Below, one piece after another: positions 32,118 through 43,809 of a DNA stretch of 64,000 bases. The number at the start of each line of letters is the position of its first letter. Position 1 is the stretch's first letter. Source of the stretch: Morchella semilibera (Eukaryota > Ascomycota > Pezizomycetes > Pezizales > Morchellaceae). The stretch covers positions 372,001 to 436,000 of the forward strand of contig WBVU01000022.1 in NCBI GenBank assembly GCA_009192285.1, in the 5' to 3' direction. The notes beneath the pieces were generated by a model. It saw only the letters and a list, made by a program, of their open reading frames with translations. It did not search any database and had not been told where the DNA came from. Made by a program: the position numbers and the translations under genes.

Positions 32118-34652
32118 GTAGAAGGAGTAGCCGTCTGAGGGAACTGATTGTGGGCCCAAGTGGGGGCAGTTGAAGACTTGGATATCTGTATTGTGGGTGC
32201 CTTTCCCTTTTTCTTCTTTTAAGCTAGCCAAAGGTATGGCGAGTTCTGGATGATTGCGTGCGTGGGCTATAGCGTGTTTGTAAAAAACTGAACCAATGAG
32301 AGAAGACTTTCTTCTCCGGAATCTATAAGATAGGATCAATAAGACCTATCGTCCAGGAATCAAGAACCAATTATGATTATTCCGTTGTAATCACAACTGC
32401 GGTACTGTGCCGGGCGAAGTGGGGACGAGTATATAAATTAGCATCTTGGCAGCAGGTCTGCATCGTCCTGTACAAGTTACATGTAGCATCGTTGGGAGGT
32501 AAAAGGAGAAGAGAAAGTCTGGAGCCTCTTTTCTCGAGCAAGAACTCCTGTCCACATAGCTCTACTTTTGTGGAGGGGGATTAGGGATATGCTTTGTATT
32601 TTTGTATTTCTCAAGCCAGCAGCGGCAAGGTCCATGTAAAATTCGTACGGTACCTCCGGCTCCTCTTCGCCCTCCTCATGCTACCACAGAAACTCTCTCC
32701 ATCCACATTATGCTGCCATCAACCTCATCTCTTCTGGGCTGTGTTTATCCTTTTTCCTCCTCGGACCTGTTGCTCCTGATGGTCTAGATGCACCTGGGGA
32801 AGCTGTACATATTATTCTTGCGGTTAACGTGGGACTTGCGTGACCCGATAGCCCTACTGGCCCTTAAAGGAATTTTGACCAGAAACTGTATCCCATGGTC
32901 CGTTGACGCTGACCCCTGCGTGAGGAGTTAAAATTGTATGGGAGATTTATTATTTTATAGGAAAAAAAGATCTGTTGTAAATTTACTTTTTCTGGCGGGT
33001 CAGCATTTTGCGGGATACGGGTAACTGTTATAAAAGGTTAATCGCCTGGGGGGGCTCGCAGGCCTAGATATGCAAATCGGGTTAAAAGAGCAAAGAGGAT
33101 CATGGCCATCATGCGTTGAGAGGCTGTGGGTTAGTTGTGAGGGATGGAAATGGGGCGGTCGTGGAGGAGAGGTTCCCCAGCCGCGCATGGGGGTGGGTTC
33201 AATCCCCACCCCTGGTGAATTAACTTTTTTTAATTTTTATTTTTTTTGGCATATCCACATATCTATCTCCTGGGTTGAGTGTGTGAATCCCCCCTCATAC
33301 GGTTTCTAGCAGAATTAATGCGGGAACCAGCACTGAAAGAATAAGTTTCTTAGGCGCCGTTAGGGAAAAACTTGGGCCACCTAGCAACCGAACATGAGAA
33401 AGCACTCGGTCCTCCATCTGCGTTCCTATTCCGTATATTTCAGGTGACCCCTGGCTTATTGAATACGGTACTGTATCTTCCGCGAGTACATATAGTTCTA
33501 CAACCCTAGCAAATACCGGCGAGATACCCGTAACTGGCCAGCGCAGGGAAAGCCGAAATGCGACCGAATATGTAGGTACTTCCATACTATAAACCCAATC
33601 CACGCACGGAAGTTTCATATGAATGGTTAGGAGTCTACGTATATCCTCGTATTGAGCTACTTATATTATGGAGTCCGAGCAGCCTGCTAGCTACATGTAT
33701 GTTAAGCTGGTTGAGCTGAATCTTACTAATGGTCAAGTACCTACATGTAAGTATTAAGTAAAAGTAGGTTTAAGCGTCCAGGCCCCCGTGCATTTAAGGT
33801 ACATGCAGAAACACTTCCGACGTTTCGGAAGCTGGAGAAAGCCTCCGTTCTTATCGGCAGCAAATGTTCCGATTCCCCTGGGAGCGGGCAATGTTCGGGA
33901 CATGCAGGGATTCCTAAACCGGGTTTATTCTACCCTGTCAATGATCCGGTCTGTTCGGTTTGAATAATTCGTTTGGAGTATTAAAGTTGACGGCCGCGGT
34001 ACTGGTATTTTTTTTTTGAGGTTTTATATGAGATGAGTGGAAAATTCTGTTGGGCTTTTTACCTTAATCCACTGATCTCAGTGTGTGTACAATACCGGTA
34101 TTGTAGCCTTATAGTGGGGTCATAATATAACGTTGTGGGGAAGTCTGTTATCCAGGACATGCATAGTACATGTAGGTTACAGTGGAGAGAGGCCTTCCCG
34201 GCTAAATTAAAGGGTTTTCAACAATACATATGACCTTGTACCCTTATACCCCACAATATGTCTACGGCCGAATCACCGAAACAAACAAACGTTCCTGGAG
34301 ATCCCTCCCAGTTGCTCTATTCTGCAAGCTACCCTGCAGAGAGAGAGTGAGAGAGAGAGAACAGGACAAACCGTACAACGGTTCCCCCCACTCGGGTGGA
34401 ATTCCGGAAGCATGTACATGGCATTTACGAATATACAGGTCGACAGATTGATGGGATGTTAAAGGCGACAGCGGACCGTGGGCCGGTCGGTTTCTGCCCG
34501 CCCCGGAATTCCGGTCGATGATATTGTAGTATTTGTTTGTATGTAGTCCTAGATTTTTTTTTTCTCTTTAAATACGACGAGCTGCTCCAAGAAAGCAAGA
34601 ACCATCTCTCCATACCGAAATCTGTGCAAAAGAAACCGGTCAGTTCGCAAAA
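32118..34652. other. Intergenic region between the UBX and GH12 genes
   Basis: No gene recognised in 2.5 kb. It holds TACATGTA octamers at 32478, 33692, 33742 and 34167, a perfect 18-bp palindrome TACAATACCGGTATTGTA at 34088-34105, and a tRNA T-arm-like stretch at 33193-33209 followed by T runs, which I could not turn into a tRNA fold. A TTTAAATA motif near 34565 may serve as the TATA element of the GH12 gene. Confidence 0.55.
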
Positions 34653-35511
34653 ATGAAGTTTACCCTCGCTGCCTCTCTCCTCCTCAACGCCGCTGCGGCC
34701 CTCGCCGCCGATTTCTGTGGTCAATGGTATTGAATCCCTCCCTGCTCTATCGGTTGCTGGCTCAATCATTGACACCTATGATAATATAGGGACACGGCAA
34801 CAACGAGCAACAACTACATCATCTACAACAACCTCTGGGGATCCTCTGCTGCAACCTCTGGCTCTCAATGCACTGGTCTTGACTCTGCCAGCGGTACCAC
34901 CGTCGCCTGGCACACTAGCTGGACCTGGGCCGGCGGTCCATACAACGTCAAGAGCTTTGCCAATGCCAACTTGGTCTTCACTCCCAAGACCGTCGCTAAT
35001 ATTGCCTCAATCCCCTCCACTATGAGATACACGTACGTACCAGCTACAAGCCCTTCCCCCCTCAGAGAGTAAAAGCAAATCTAACATCTATTGATCACAT
35101 AGCTACACCTATTCCGGTACCATAGTTGCTAACGTCGCATACGACATCTTCCTTGCCTCCACCGCCGGCAGCAGCACCTCTGCATACGAGGTCATGATCT
35201 GGCTCGGTGCCTATGGCGGTGCTGGCCCCATCTCATCCTCCGGCAATGCCGTCGCCACAGTAACCATTGGTAGCTACTCGTGGAAATTGTACGACGGATA
35301 CAACGGCTCAATGCACGTTTTCAGCTTTGTGGCGGTCAACAGCCCGATTACCAGCTTCAGTGGCGATACCAAGCTCTTCTTGACCTACCTGGTGAACAAC
35401 TACGGCCTACCGAGCTCGTACTATGTGAACACCATCCAGGCCGGTACCGAGCCATTTACAGGAACCAGCGCGAAGTTGACTGTGTCGGCGTTCTCGGTTG
35501 TGGTTAACTAA
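34653..35511 (+). CDS. Secreted GH12 endo-beta-1,4-glucanase / xyloglucanase
   Basis: Exons 34653-34726, 34790-35032 and 35103-35511 encode 241 residues; introns are 63 and 70 bp. Residues 1-19 are a signal peptide ([19 protein letters not shown]). The mature protein begins DFCGQWDTATT and shows the GH12 blocks [29 protein letters not shown] and the two catalytic glutamates: Glu135 in [13 protein letters not shown] (nucleophile) and Glu222 in GTEPFTG (acid/base). Length is standard for a fungal GH12 without a cellulose-binding module. GH12 enzymes cut beta-1,4-glucans, and many fungal ones prefer xyloglucan; the substrate cannot be settled from sequence. It acts outside the cell on plant cell walls. 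Confidence 0.93.
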
Positions 35512-38500
35512 GTTCGTTTGAAAATGTACTGTATATTAGGATGTGGGATGATGGGAGATGAATTGAATGTGGTTTACGAATACCCGCTGTATCAACAAGT
35601 GATTAGATGTACTTTGCCTTGCAATGGTCGAAACAACCGCTATGTTGACTATGTACGGCCCCTGCCCAAGCAATTTTCCCTTGTTACCTGCGAGGCTGTG
35701 TTGTATGAGAACACCACGCAGTTAGTAAAGAATACCTTTGAATCGTCCATGCTACTACTGAAAAGTTTGCCTCGAAGGTAGATTGACTCCTCCAACACGG
35801 AACCGAAGGTCAAGTTGAAAATTTGGCCGTGGTTATTTTCCCGAGTGAGATCCCATGAAGCACTGGCTGCTAGCTAGACTTCGGCCGAGAAACCCTGGTC
35901 CTGTCGACAGACTGGAGGAGCCCATCTCCCAAACATAGCATAGCAACACAGAACCCCAGCCTGAGGGAGCACAAAGTTGCCTAGACGTTGTCACGAAAGC
36001 AAACCAAAGTAGGGTCGCGCGCGGTAATTAGGGGTCAGGGGAGTGCATGACCAAAGTAGGCTCATGGGGGTGGTGTAGATGTAGGGTTACTGTGTGGACT
36101 CTGGTGGTATAGAGTCTTGTATATAAAGCACCCCTCAGTAAAGGGAATAGAAATTCCTCAGTTCACTACTCAAGGGCCGCTCGTACCTGTTCTGTAACGG
36201 GTGCACGTGTTAGCGGGTGCTTGGGGTGTCGATAGATACATCGTATGTGCCCGTTCTTGGTGACGGTGGCTTGAGCGGTACAGTTGGGACAATTGGTAGG
36301 TTTGGGTTGGTTAGTGTGTGTGATATGGGGTGGTTATGTCTTGGGGCTGGTCGGGTCTTGGCCAGGACTTTTGACTCAATTGTATATTAGCACAGGTAAG
36401 TATATACAGATCAATAACTTTTGTATACCCAATACTCTGTTTCTAGTTCGTTTGTCCGGGCGTTTCCTTCCAATAAAATTCAAAGATCTTCAAATATCGA
36501 TCTACTTATAGCACTACCTGATCATGATCTGTGACCCCGCTTCACATGATATTTACTTATTGGCTCCAAGAGTAATCGCTACCCACATGCGCAGCCGCCT
36601 CTCCTGTACTAGATTTCTCCTGAATAAAAAACGGAGGCTAGCCTCCTCCCCACTCTAATTAGTTATGTTACGATTATTAGGATCGGACCGATTTGTACCA
36701 GTACTACTGGGGGCCGGGGAAAGTGACCGGAATTTTCTGATTTTGAGAGCCCATATTTCTCCTCAAAGGCCTCGACCGTTCCGGCTCACGGCCAGTATAT
36801 ATATATGTGCTTTACTCATACTCCAAGCGCCAATTTAGTGCGACGCACGAATACCTCCAAATCTCGTTTTCTTTTTTTGTTATTTCTGACATTCAACGGA
36901 CCAACTGGAGGCTCTACGAACTGGACAGAATAATCTGCATGTGGTAACAAGAATAATCAGCTCGGGGGGGCACACACTAATGCATGACCGCAACCATGGC
37001 TGTTGTTCCAAGACGGCGTGCAATTGCAATTTTGCAGCCTTGTCTCTGGTGGCTCCCAGCTACAGGCAATTCTTCTCGCCTCTTTGCTTGGGAATTGGTC
37101 ATGAACATGGTCCTATACGCCAAAGAGGACGTCGCATCCACGTTCCATCCATCTGGCATTGGGGGTTCCAGGGATCCCTCCGATGCGTTCCCCCTAAACC
37201 GTCAAACCAGGCTTCCAAACTTTATCAAAACGAGGAGGAGTATACACCAATACCTAGCTCTGATCGATCATGAGGTCGATTAACAGGGTGTTTGGGTGGT
37301 TGTAGAACCCGATCATGTTAACAAAGGCAGTGAGTGCACTGGTGGCTCGCGTACCCCTAGCGGTACAATTGTGTACCCTCATTTCAGACTGCTACCGTAG
37401 ATGAAGGTAGACTTGCTGGAAGCTACGAACGTGCACGTCAAGTAGGATTGGAATAGAACTCGCAGTATATATATATTGGGTTAGGGTTGTTTCATGAAAC
37501 ATCACTCGCACGGGTTATTGTTTTGGGTTTTTAATCATTGGATACGTCTACGTCTAGGCTTGAGGTAGCCGTAGTACCCTACTACTTAAGGCGGAGAGGG
37601 GAGATCTAGGCAAGTACTAGGGTGGTTATATGAAATATTTTCCTGGCATAGCTATTATATGACGACGGGTTTTAGGCCAAGATACTCTGACATTACTTAA
37701 TGGAAGCCTAGATCCCCCCAGGAGGTGTCTACAGAGTTGTTGTGAGCCCTTTCTATGCAAGATCTCCACGGGAAGGCATCCAATAGACGGCCAGAATATT
37801 TGTAAGTACTGCATGTCAAAAAACTGCTCAAAGAAGCTTTACCCCAAATCTACAATAACTAAACCACCCACGAACGACATGACAGAGTTGAAAATAAGTG
37901 GGTTCACGCTGTCCTTCACGGTTTAAAGTGGTGCACCGGAACAGGCAAAACAGTATGAACGGACCCTAAAGTGATTTCAGGATAAAATCCGCTATATGCC
38001 AAGGAGTTAGGTAAAGTTTTGAGTACACTTTTCCTGTTGAGTCATCATCACATTTTTTTCTCTGACAGGACTACAGCTCGCTACACACAACCAAGTACCT
38101 AAACACAACCATCGCTTATCCTAATCACCATCTATCAACAGTGTACCTGTCAACTGTTACTTGACTTTGCCAAGCGAGCCTACCTGATATATAGAGATTA
38201 AGCCAGTCAATACCAGGTGGTGATATATAACATCCACTAGCAGCGTGAACCCACGTAGAAGCACACCTTCTCAGATTTGGGGTCCTCTGAGACTCTAAAC
38301 TACAGGAACGAAAGAAGCCTGGATGTTTTCTTGCATCTAAAGCAAAACCCTTGCGAGTATTTCTGTGCCTACAATTAAAGCCCTACCCGCTCCCCCGCCC
38401 ACCGGGAAACCCAATCCACGAAAACGCGCAGCACGAGAAAAGAAAAGAAAAAAACGGGAATTCAGGGTATCCGCGCTGCTGGATTTTGATTCTGGCCGCG

Positions 38501-39665
38501 TGGTTGTGATGTTTGTCTGTCTGTACCGATTGGTACGATCAGGAACATGAGTAGAAATTGAGACATGGGGAATGTATGTGTATGGCACAGCTAAGATCTT
38601 GGGCATAGGGCTTTTACGGTCCTTGGGGCGAAGAATAAAAGGATAGGGGTTTGTTTGCTGAGGGTGCACTGTGTCGGGGGTTTTCGCAACGTTGATTGGC
38701 ACACGCCTCACGGTTGCATGAAGGAATGGTAACGACGACGACGTTCATCCTGCGATATATCGATATCTAACTGGAGAAAATCAGATAAAATATCCAAGCC
38801 TGTGGGTAAGAATGAAGTCTAGATTTTAAGCTCCAGGAAGGCTCAATTCAATGAGAGTATAACTCTTTAATAAGCATATATACGAATTTGTGTAAATACT
38901 ATAGCTAGTTCCAATCATATCTCGTTTTGAGCATGCAATTGCGGAACCCAATTAGCATATGAAGGTATTATAGCTGGATTAGCAAATTCTCTATAGCTAT
39001 GGGTAATACATTAGAATGTTTCTCAGCTGACCAGACCACCGTGGGTGTTTAGGACTCGACTGGCGCGGAAAGATTGTCGCGAGAAAGGTTCGGAAGAGCA
39101 TGCATGGCGTAAGAATGTGTTTGTAATCGTAGGAGTACTTGTGTACAGTTGATATATCAGAAAATATTCTCAGACTCGTGTCACAGTGATTGGGTTGAGA
39201 ACACGGTCTAATATGGGACAAATAACGGAGGGACTTTGTTGTAAAGGGAGGAAGAGACTCTTTGAAAACACGCTGAGATGCAGGACACGATAAAGACCAT
39301 GTATGACAAGAGCCATGCGCCAATAAACTGAAGTGCTGTCAGAGTAGCACTTTTTTTTTTTTTTTTTTTCGTTTAATTTTTTTCTCGATCTTAAGATTGC
39401 ACATTGATTTCGGTCATCAAGATATCTGTCACACAGGTGCACTTTTCTGACCCGATTGTGTTCCGTTTCGACCTCCATGCATCCAAGGGGTTGTATGTAC
39501 ATGCAGAAATTATATCAACGTGATTATGGGGTAGAGAATTAAAGACTTACATGATAATAATGTAAGGCATCCCTTCGAGTTCTGTTCTCCTAATCGTTTC
39601 TCTAGTCTTTCTCTCTCTCTCTCTCTCTCCCCGTTCCCGTCCGCAGTTCAATATGCAACCTTGCG

Positions 39666-39731
<66 letters not shown>

Positions 39732-40806
39732 CCAATCAATCAAGCTGGTAACGGGAACCAACATCGAGTGAGTACAAAACTAAAGTTTTTCCCAGTCGAA
39801 TATGAATTTTGTAAGGGGTGTTACATGCTACTGCGCCTGCTCGTTACCGAACAGATCCTTGGAGAAGCTCTCCGCTATATGTATAGATCATGATCTTTCA
39901 CTCGTTCGATTCTTCTCACTTTTCCGAAGAAGCGCACGTACCTCAATGGTCGTTCTACTCTATTCGGACCATATTATCCAAACCTGCAGTGTTCTTAGTA
40001 CACACTCGCAAAGTTCCCCCACCAACAGCTTCGGGAGATTTGCTATAATCTATGTAGTACGTACATCAATCAACCTAGCAGTTACCAATGAACAGTAAGT
40101 ACACACTTTAGTGTTGATAAGAGCATGCGAGGATATCTAAATAGGCTGACATGTATGTCTACCCGACCGACTTTGTTTACATTTTCCCGACCGCAAGCGA
40201 GCGTTTTTGGCATTCACGCCCTGGAGATATTTGGGATAGCCCCACGCGGCCGGCACGGCACCCCAAAACCAGGGAAACCGTAGATGCATTTCCCAATTCC
40301 ACACATAACATTTGAGGAATTTTTCTGCAATGTAGACTCTAGGGTAGGTACGATGAGCTGTCATGCACATTCGCCCTTTTTTTCCAAGCCCCAGTTACCG
40401 TTTCCAGGCCTTTGTCTACCTTATCTGGGATGGACCCGAATATGGTGAACCCCTGAGCGCCGGACCCTTGGACAACCATGCACGTACTTGGGCGGTACTC
40501 TACTCTCCGGGGGGGGGGGGTACTGCAGTATATCTGTATAGGGCCAAAGAAAGAAAGAATACATAAAGAAAAGAGTTATCAATATTTTTTCTCTTGCCCC
40601 CTCCCCCCCGATTTTGACGATAAGGTAAACACAGTTTCTAGCGTTTTATATAAGATAGCTCCCAGAGCCCACACCCCTTGCGCTGAGGCCATTTCTATTT
40701 GATCACCACGGGCTATTCATCATCTAGCTAGAGCCTTTAAATTGTTTAAGCGCCTCCGAAAAGAAAAACATTTGGCTTATCTTTTTTTTCTAGTGCTTTA
40801 TTTACA
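35512..40806. other. Long intergenic region, no gene recognised
   Basis: This 5.3 kb stretch has only short overlapping open frames without domain motifs. It contains a pyrimidine CT run near 39606-39629, an AATC microsatellite at 39665-39743 (listed separately), T runs at 39351-39369, and a G run near 40509. A TATATAAG motif near 40649 may belong to the F-box/ankyrin gene that follows. Confidence 0.55.
39665..39743. repeat. AATC tetranucleotide microsatellite, about 79 bp
   Basis: Nearly twenty tandem AATC units with a single interruption (ACCA) near the right end. It lies in a gene-free stretch. Confidence 0.9.
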
Positions 40807-41690
40807 ATGGTATATACTCTCTATCTCTCTCTCTCAAGCGCTACCACAAGCTAATACTTCTTCAGTCACAGCCAGACTCAATACTCTCATTCCCCAATGA
40901 GCTTCTCCTGCTTGTTGCCGAAAACCTCCCTCTCAAAGACCTAAACTCCTTCCTCCGCACCTCACACCGTCTCAACTCTCTCCTTACACCCATCCTCCAA
41001 CGTCTCGCTGTGCAAGACCGCGGCCACAGCTGGTGGTCTCCCTTCCCAGCGCTTCACTGGGCTGCCTGGAAGGGGCACGGGGGCCTCACCAAGCTCCTCA
41101 TCACAAGCGGCTTCGACGTCAATCTCCGCAGCACCTTCGGCGGGAAGACAGCCCTCCACTTCGCAGCGCTTATGGGAAATACAGAGATTGTGGGACTGCT
41201 ACTGGACGCCGGGGCAGACGTCGACATGAAGGACATTGAGCCGGGAGTTACTGCGCTACACGTCGCGGCACTACAGGGCCATGAGGAGGTGGTCAAGATG
41301 CTGATTAAACGCGGCGCAGACGTGAGCGTGAGCGATCACATAGGGAGGACGCCCCTTGTTTGTGTCGCGAGATACGCCGATGCCGGTAAAGCTACCGAGG
41401 GCGTGGTCAGGACGCTGGTGGAAAGCGGAGCGGATGTGGATGCAGGTGAGAGGGAGTGTGGAAGGACATGCTTGCATTGGGCTGTTAAGAAGGGGTGGAA
41501 GAATGTGGTCAGGATGCTAGTGGATGGAGGTGCCAACCTAACGGTTATGAACGGGAAAAAGGAAACCGCAATTGATTGGGCCCTGAAGAATGGCGACGAT
41601 GAGATGGTCGGGTTGCTACTGGAGGGCGTGAGAGAGCGTGAGAGCCCATTGGGTGCAGTGGGCGCAAAGAGGCTGGCTATTTCTGTTTGA
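40807..41690 (+). CDS. F-box/ankyrin-repeat protein 1
   Basis: The best model has an ATG-only first coding exon (40807-40809), a 56-bp intron (GTATAT...GCTAAT...TTCAG), then 40866-41690; total 275 residues. Without this splice the F-box frame has no ATG before the ankyrin region. Residues of about 5-45 form an F-box (ILSFPNELLLLVAENLPLKD and LNSFLRTSHRLNSLL). About five to six ankyrin repeats follow: FPALHWAAWKGHGGLTKLL, KTALHFAALMGNTEIVGLLL, VTALHVAALQGHEEVVKMLI, RTPLVCVARYAD, RTCLHWAVKKGWKNVVRML and an atypical last unit. F-box/ankyrin proteins are presumed SCF substrate receptors. Paralogues lie at 42838 and 46765 (both minus strand). Confidence 0.82.
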
Positions 41691-42837
41691 TTTTTTTTTT
41701 ATTGCCCTGTGGAGTTCAAAAGGCACGGAGTTCTGTTTATTTTGCATCTCTTTTTTTTTTCTTTTTCATTATTATTTTCTTCATTATTTTTGCTCCTTAA
41801 ATTCCCTTTCCCATATTTTTGTAACGCCTTATGTATGATATCTAGTGGGTAATGATAATCATTGGTCAACCATCTCTCAGGCTCATCTCCATGCGCCTCG
41901 ATCTGGTACCGGCCCCCGGGTACGGTGTGTACCACACATATCGGTCGGTTAAAGAGGATGTGATGAGGCCCCGCAATGTTTACATTCCCAACGGGCCAAT
42001 AAGCAATCGACCAGTACGTCCGCGGCTGCGGGCTTCCTTGCTAGGGCGCCAGCACACAGCGAGTGATGACGGGTGATTAGGCGAGTTGCTTACGGCGGGC
42101 GCGGTTAGTGTCATGTCGCGCTTTCTCCAGTGCTTGAAAAAGTGAGTTACAGAGTCCCGGCTCTTCTTAGTGGCCATGGATGGGTAAGTGCCTGAACCCA
42201 TGTTTTATGCGGCGGACCAATCGGGTGGAGGGGGGGACGGAAACATTAACAGATTGAGCAAGAGCACATATAGGGTACATTGGCGTTTAAATGCTTATTA
42301 GCGGCTAAATGCCGTGGTACAATAGAAACTTCGTCGCGGTGGCGTGTTTCTCGGCGCTGATTGTAATGGCAGTGATTTCATATACCAAATACCATGTTTT
42401 CCGCGGTATTGCTACTCTATATGACCGACTTGGCTGGCTGGCTGAAAGGATAGGTGCAGGTGGATCTGGGGATTGGATGAATTGGATATTTTGATTTCCT
42501 GCAGAGTGCATAAGTACATGTATTGAAAACGTTTAAACGTCGCTCAATAACTACATAAGCTCATTCATGCAAAGAATTCTCACAAAAGGAATAGTCGTTT
42601 CTTTTCATGTAGGTAATTTTTTTTATGGTGATAGTTAATTATAAAATTCGTGATGCATGTCCTAGAGTACTAATCCAAAGTATCTCAACAGCTCTACTGT
42701 AGCCGTAGCTATAACCAGTAGCCAAACATCGGCGCCTGCGATGTCAATGCTCATTACAAAGGGTTTTAATAAGTCCGTAATCAAAGAAAATGAAGGGAGT
42801 CTTAGAAGTCTGAGTGGATACTCGGAAATGTATCCCC
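41691..42837. other. Spacer between convergent F-box/ankyrin genes 1 and 2
   Basis: About 1.15 kb between the ends of two convergently transcribed genes. It contains T runs at 41690-41760, a TACATGTA octamer at 42515, and a 61-residue open frame with a membrane-like segment at 42309-42494 (listed separately). Nothing else recognised. Confidence 0.5.
42309..42494 (+). CDS. Possible small membrane protein (61 residues), doubtful
   Basis: An ATG-started frame with a hydrophobic stretch FVAVACFSALIVMAVI near residues 8-23, flanked by Arg and Lys, and a second half with no known motif. The pattern fits a single-pass small protein, but there is no homology I know of and the context is a spacer between two convergent genes. 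It may be a chance frame. Confidence 0.2.
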   Translation: MPWYNRNFVAVACFSALIVMAVISYTKYHVFRGIATLYDRLGWLAERIGAGGSGDWMNWIF

Positions 42838-43809
42838 CTATGCTCTCAGCCTCCTGATCCACCCGCCAATGCTCCGCCTAGTCTTACGCTCTCTGTCCCT
42901 GTGATATATCCATTCCTTCAGCAGCCCTACCATCTCCTTATCACCCCACTCAAGCGCCCACGCGACCGGCGTTCTGAGCTCGAAAAATGTTGGCGCCACA
43001 ACACTTGCGCCCCGCTCCAGCAGCCACTCGACTGTCGTTCTCCTCCCCTTCACCACCGCCCAATGTAGTACCGACGCGCCATATTCTAGATCGCACGAGT
43101 TAACATTGGCGCCTGCCGCCCATAGTAGCTGAAAAACTTCTACTAGGTCCTGGCCGTGTGGCGCCGAGCGCGATGCCCATAGGATGGGTGTGCGCCCTTT
43201 GTAGTCCTCAATCGAGGCCTTGGCGCCGCGCTTCAGAAGAAGGCGCACGAGCTGAGCATTGCCTGCGGAGACGGCTAGGTGGAGTGCGGTCTTACCGTAG
43301 GTTATTTCAGAGGGAGTATTGATGGAAGCGCCATTATCGAGGAGTGTGCAGACTGTTGGCAAGTCCCCTGAGAGGACTGCAAAGTACAATGGCGTCTTGC
43401 CATTAAAGAGTGTAGCGCGAGAATTGACATCGGCGCCGGTAGAAAGAATACTCAAGGTTGTTGTAGGGTCGGCTTTCAGAGCGGCAAGGTGGAGAGGGGG
43501 TAGCTGGGATAGTGAAGGTACAGGTGGAGATACCTGTTGTGGTGTGATGAGCGACAGGAGATGTCGGTGCGCATGAGTGAAAGATGAGAGAGATTTCGGA
43601 TCGAGGTGAGTGCTGATTAGTATAAGGAGAGGGTCCGGGAGAGATAGCAATGAAATAGAGGCCGGAGCGAGGAACTCTGGTGGTACTTTAGGTGCGGGGG
43701 GTTTAATAGTACATGGCGGTGAGGGCTGCGGTGAGGAGGATCTTTGTGGTATGTAGGATGCCTTTGCGGTCTCTCCAAACGGATATGGAGGCAATTTTGT
43801 TCTGCCCAT
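42838..43809 (-). CDS. F-box/ankyrin-repeat protein 2
   Basis: A single exon; from the ATG at 43809 (MGRTKLPPYPFGE) it gives 323 residues. The frame stays open upstream to about 44079 with another Met (MQQILRHSQ), but the conserved part begins later, so I prefer 43809. A Pro/Ser-rich N-terminus leads to an F-box (ISLLSLPDPLLILISTHLDP, KSLSSFTHAHRHLLSLI). Six ankyrin-type units follow, for example PPLHLAALKADPTTTLSIL, KTPLYFAVLSGDLPTVCTLL, KTALHLAVSAGNAQLVRLLL, RTPILWASRSAPHGQDLVEV and ASVLHWAVVKGRRTTVEWLL. The C-terminus is basic (RDRERKTRRSIGGWIRRLRA). It is a paralogue of the genes at 40807 and 46765 and presumably an SCF receptor; substrate unknown. Confidence 0.85.
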   Translation of the reverse strand: MGRTKLPPYPFGETAKASYIPQRSSSPQPSPPCTIKPPAPKVPPEFLAPASISLLSLPDPLLILISTHLDPKSLSSFTHAHRHLLSLITPQQVSPPVPSLSQLPPLHLAALKADPTTTLSILSTGADVNSRATLFNGKTPLYFAVLSGDLPTVCTLLDNGASINTPSEITYGKTALHLAVSAGNAQLVRLLLKRGAKASIEDYKGRTPILWASRSAPHGQDLVEVFQLLWAAGANVNSCDLEYGASVLHWAVVKGRRTTVEWLLERGASVVAPTFFELRTPVAWALEWGDKEMVGLLKEWIYHRDRERKTRRSIGGWIRRLRA

